Assembly: GCA_963592205.1 (NCBI GenBank)
Contig: CAVAVU010000052.1
Coordinates: 1-7,331, forward strand
Source: Claveliimonas sp963592205
GTDB lineage: Bacteria; Bacillota; Clostridia; Lachnospirales; Lachnospiraceae
Direction: 5' to 3'
DNA: 7,331 nt
Below are positions 6,447-7,331 of the stretch, piece by piece. A program made the position numbers and the translations under genes. Each line of letters opens with the position of its first letter. The first letter of the stretch is position 1. Below the pieces are notes generated by a model, which saw only the letters and a program-made list of their open reading frames with translations, was not told the origin of the DNA and did no database searches.

Positions 6447-7199
6447 ATGGCACGCCAGTCTTCCGGAATCGATTACGAATTTCTAGGTTCATCCAAAAAC
6501 TTTTTATATGATGCCCGCGAAACGGGTAAGACTCATACCACATTTGCTTATGAGCTACTGCTTTACCGCGCAATTCAAAACGGTGATATAACTGGCGTAA
6601 AAAATGCGATCACGCTTTATCGCAATTCAGGCCTCGTCATCGGTCATATGTCTGACAATCCATTGCGTGAGATTCACTACTGGGCTGTCTCTGCGATTGC
6701 GATCGCGATACATTATGCGATTCTCGGCGGTCTGGATGAAAGCGAAGCCTATCAGTTAAGTGACCTCTACATTCAGGAAATCGACTTGATTCCTACTATG
6801 GAAGAATGTCTGGACTATCTGTGCGATAAAGCACTGGAACTGACTCGTAAGGTCAGAGAAGATAAAATTCCACAATGCTATAGTCCGTTGATTAACCGAT
6901 GTATGCACTGGATCCACATTCACCTTCACCATAGACTGAAGATTGCTGACATTGCGAAAGAGCTACATGTATCTCGCGACTATCTCTCCCAGGCATTTAA
7001 AAAGGAGACCGGAAGCACTCTGCATCAGTACATTATTGACCAGAAATTAGAAGAAGCAAAGCATATGCTCTCCCAGGGAAAATCCCTCTATGAGATCAGC
7101 TATACGCTCTGCTTCTGTAATGAAAGTCACTTTATTCAGTTATTCAAGAAAAAAAATCATGTTACACCTGTGGAGTATCTGAGTTCTTCTGGGAAATGA
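6447..7199 (+). CDS. AraC-family transcriptional regulator with helical N-terminal domain
   Basis: The 250-residue protein ends in an AraC-type double helix-turn-helix (about 148-246). The first recognition unit is LKIADIAKELHVSRDYLSQAFKKETGSTLHQYI (164-196); the second is SLYEISYTLCFCNESHFIQLFKKKNHVTPVEYL (213-245). In the second, the usual Gly-Phe turn is Cys-Phe, a mild deviation. Residues 1-140 form a mainly alpha-helical domain (for example REIHYWAVSAIAIAIHYAILGGLDESEAYQLSDLYIQEID) and not the cupin barrel of AraC itself. Similar helical domains occur in other Firmicute AraC proteins, and its ligand is unknown. The ATG at 6447 has an excellent AAGGAGGT site 6 bases upstream, so the open frame back to 6399 is not translated. 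It is transcribed divergently from the GH3-symporter operon and is the likely local activator. No clear terminator follows, only a T-rich run at 7201-7213. Confidence 0.9.
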   Translation: MARQSSGIDYEFLGSSKNFLYDARETGKTHTTFAYELLLYRAIQNGDITGVKNAITLYRNSGLVIGHMSDNPLREIHYWAVSAIAIAIHYAILGGLDESEAYQLSDLYIQEIDLIPTMEECLDYLCDKALELTRKVREDKIPQCYSPLINRCMHWIHIHLHHRLKIADIAKELHVSRDYLSQAFKKETGSTLHQYIIDQKLEEAKHMLSQGKSLYEISYTLCFCNESHFIQLFKKKNHVTPVEYLSSSGK

Positions 7200-7281
7200 C
7201 TTTTTCTTTTTTTATAATCTCCCAGTGTCCACTACGTCCACGGCCAACAAATTGAATGATCTCTAAATCTTTAATATGGTC
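7162..7281 (-). pseudogene. Possible C-terminal remnant of a winged-helix protein
   Basis: Between a TAG at 7284-7282 and a TAA at 7164-7162 the minus strand encodes about 39 residues without a start codon: DHIKDLEIIQFVGRGRSGHWEIIKKE and a polar tail. The pattern of a helix, a turn, then VGxxxxGxWEII resembles the wing and C-terminal end of winged-helix domains found in many RecG-like/AlbA-associated proteins. I read it as the end of a gene whose front part has been lost or displaced just right of 7281. It converges on the AraC gene and overlaps its last 38 bases. The fragment is short, so this is a tentative reading from pattern memory only. Confidence 0.35.
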
Positions 7282-7297
7282 CTATGTCAAGATTTAG
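7263..7297. repeat. 9-bp perfect inverted repeat near the right edge
   Basis: CTAAATCTT (7263-7271) and AAGATTTAG (7289-7297) are perfect reverse complements separated by 17 bases. The repeat straddles the point where the winged-helix-like frame stops. It could be a hairpin, part of a recombination or insertion site, or a chance match in AT-rich DNA. Confidence 0.5.
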
Positions 7298-7331
7298 TAC
7301 AAGTTAAAATGAGAAATTTATCCCCATTTTA
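7285..7331. other. AT-rich non-coding end with inverted repeat; possible edge of an inserted element
   Basis: From 7285 (TGTCAAGATTTAG...) to the window end no coding frame is recognisable. TAAAATG (7305-7311) and CATTTTA (7325-7331) form a perfect 7-bp inverted repeat. A TG start directly beside an interrupted gene fragment is what many insertion-sequence ends look like, but no transposase is visible and I cannot name a family. Confidence 0.2.

Noticed and set aside
5965..6486. Plus-strand frame of 173 codons spanning the GH3 start and the intergenic region
   Set aside because: It lies antisense to the GH3 gene and runs through the promoter region into the AraC gene in another frame. Its composition (many Cys, His, Ser, Phe) is that of a shadow, and it has no ribosome binding site.
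7200..7215. T-rich run after the AraC stop codon as a terminator
   Set aside because: No stem-loop precedes the T-run.

Overview
The window looks like chromosomal DNA from a low-to-moderate GC, endospore-forming Firmicute, most likely a gut-type clostridium (Lachnospiraceae-like). The evidence is three SpoVA sporulation proteins, strong AGGAGG-type ribosome binding sites, and a GH3 glycosidase paired with a GPH-family symporter and an AraC regulator. The lineage is inferred from gene content only; there is no rRNA or marker gene.

Layout, left to right. (1) 20-619, minus strand: an AbiEi-type antitoxin/regulator with its own sigma-A-like promoter. Its usual toxin partner would lie beyond the left edge. 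(2) 755-2471, minus strand: a compact sporulation operon. A 54-codon single-pass membrane protein comes first, then spoVAA, spoVAB and spoVAC, overlapping or nearly touching. A strong hairpin/T-tract terminator closes the operon, and its loop contains the spoVAC stop codon. spoVAD and spoVAE, which normally follow, are not here. A near-consensus forespore (sigma-G/sigma-F type) promoter precedes the operon and overlaps the stop codon of the next gene upstream. (3) 2552-6315, minus strand: a two-gene sugar operon, a cytoplasmic GH3 beta-glycosidase followed by a GPH/MelB-family sugar:cation symporter, joined by an ATGA stop/start overlap. (4) 6316-6446: a 131-bp divergent control region with opposed promoter candidates and an inverted repeat. 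(5) 6447-7199, plus strand: an AraC-family regulator, the probable controller of the sugar operon. (6) 7200-7331: a short minus-strand reading frame resembling the C-terminal end of a winged-helix protein. It stops abruptly at about 7281, next to AT-rich sequence with inverted repeats, which may be a decayed gene and the edge of an insertion.

How they work together. The symporter probably imports a short glycoside together with Na+ or H+, the signal-peptide-less GH3 enzyme cleaves it in the cytoplasm, and the AraC protein senses the substrate and switches on the operon. The SpoVA proteins act in the forespore inner membrane in movement of Ca-dipicolinate. The AbiE gene is a defence/maintenance module that looks more AT-rich than its neighbours. 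All genes in 1-6315 are on the minus strand; only the AraC gene is on the plus strand. I see no CRISPR array, tRNA or rRNA, and no clearly new multi-gene system. The least ordinary parts are the shortened spoVA operon with its small leading gene, the promoter and terminator embedded in coding ends, and the right-hand edge.
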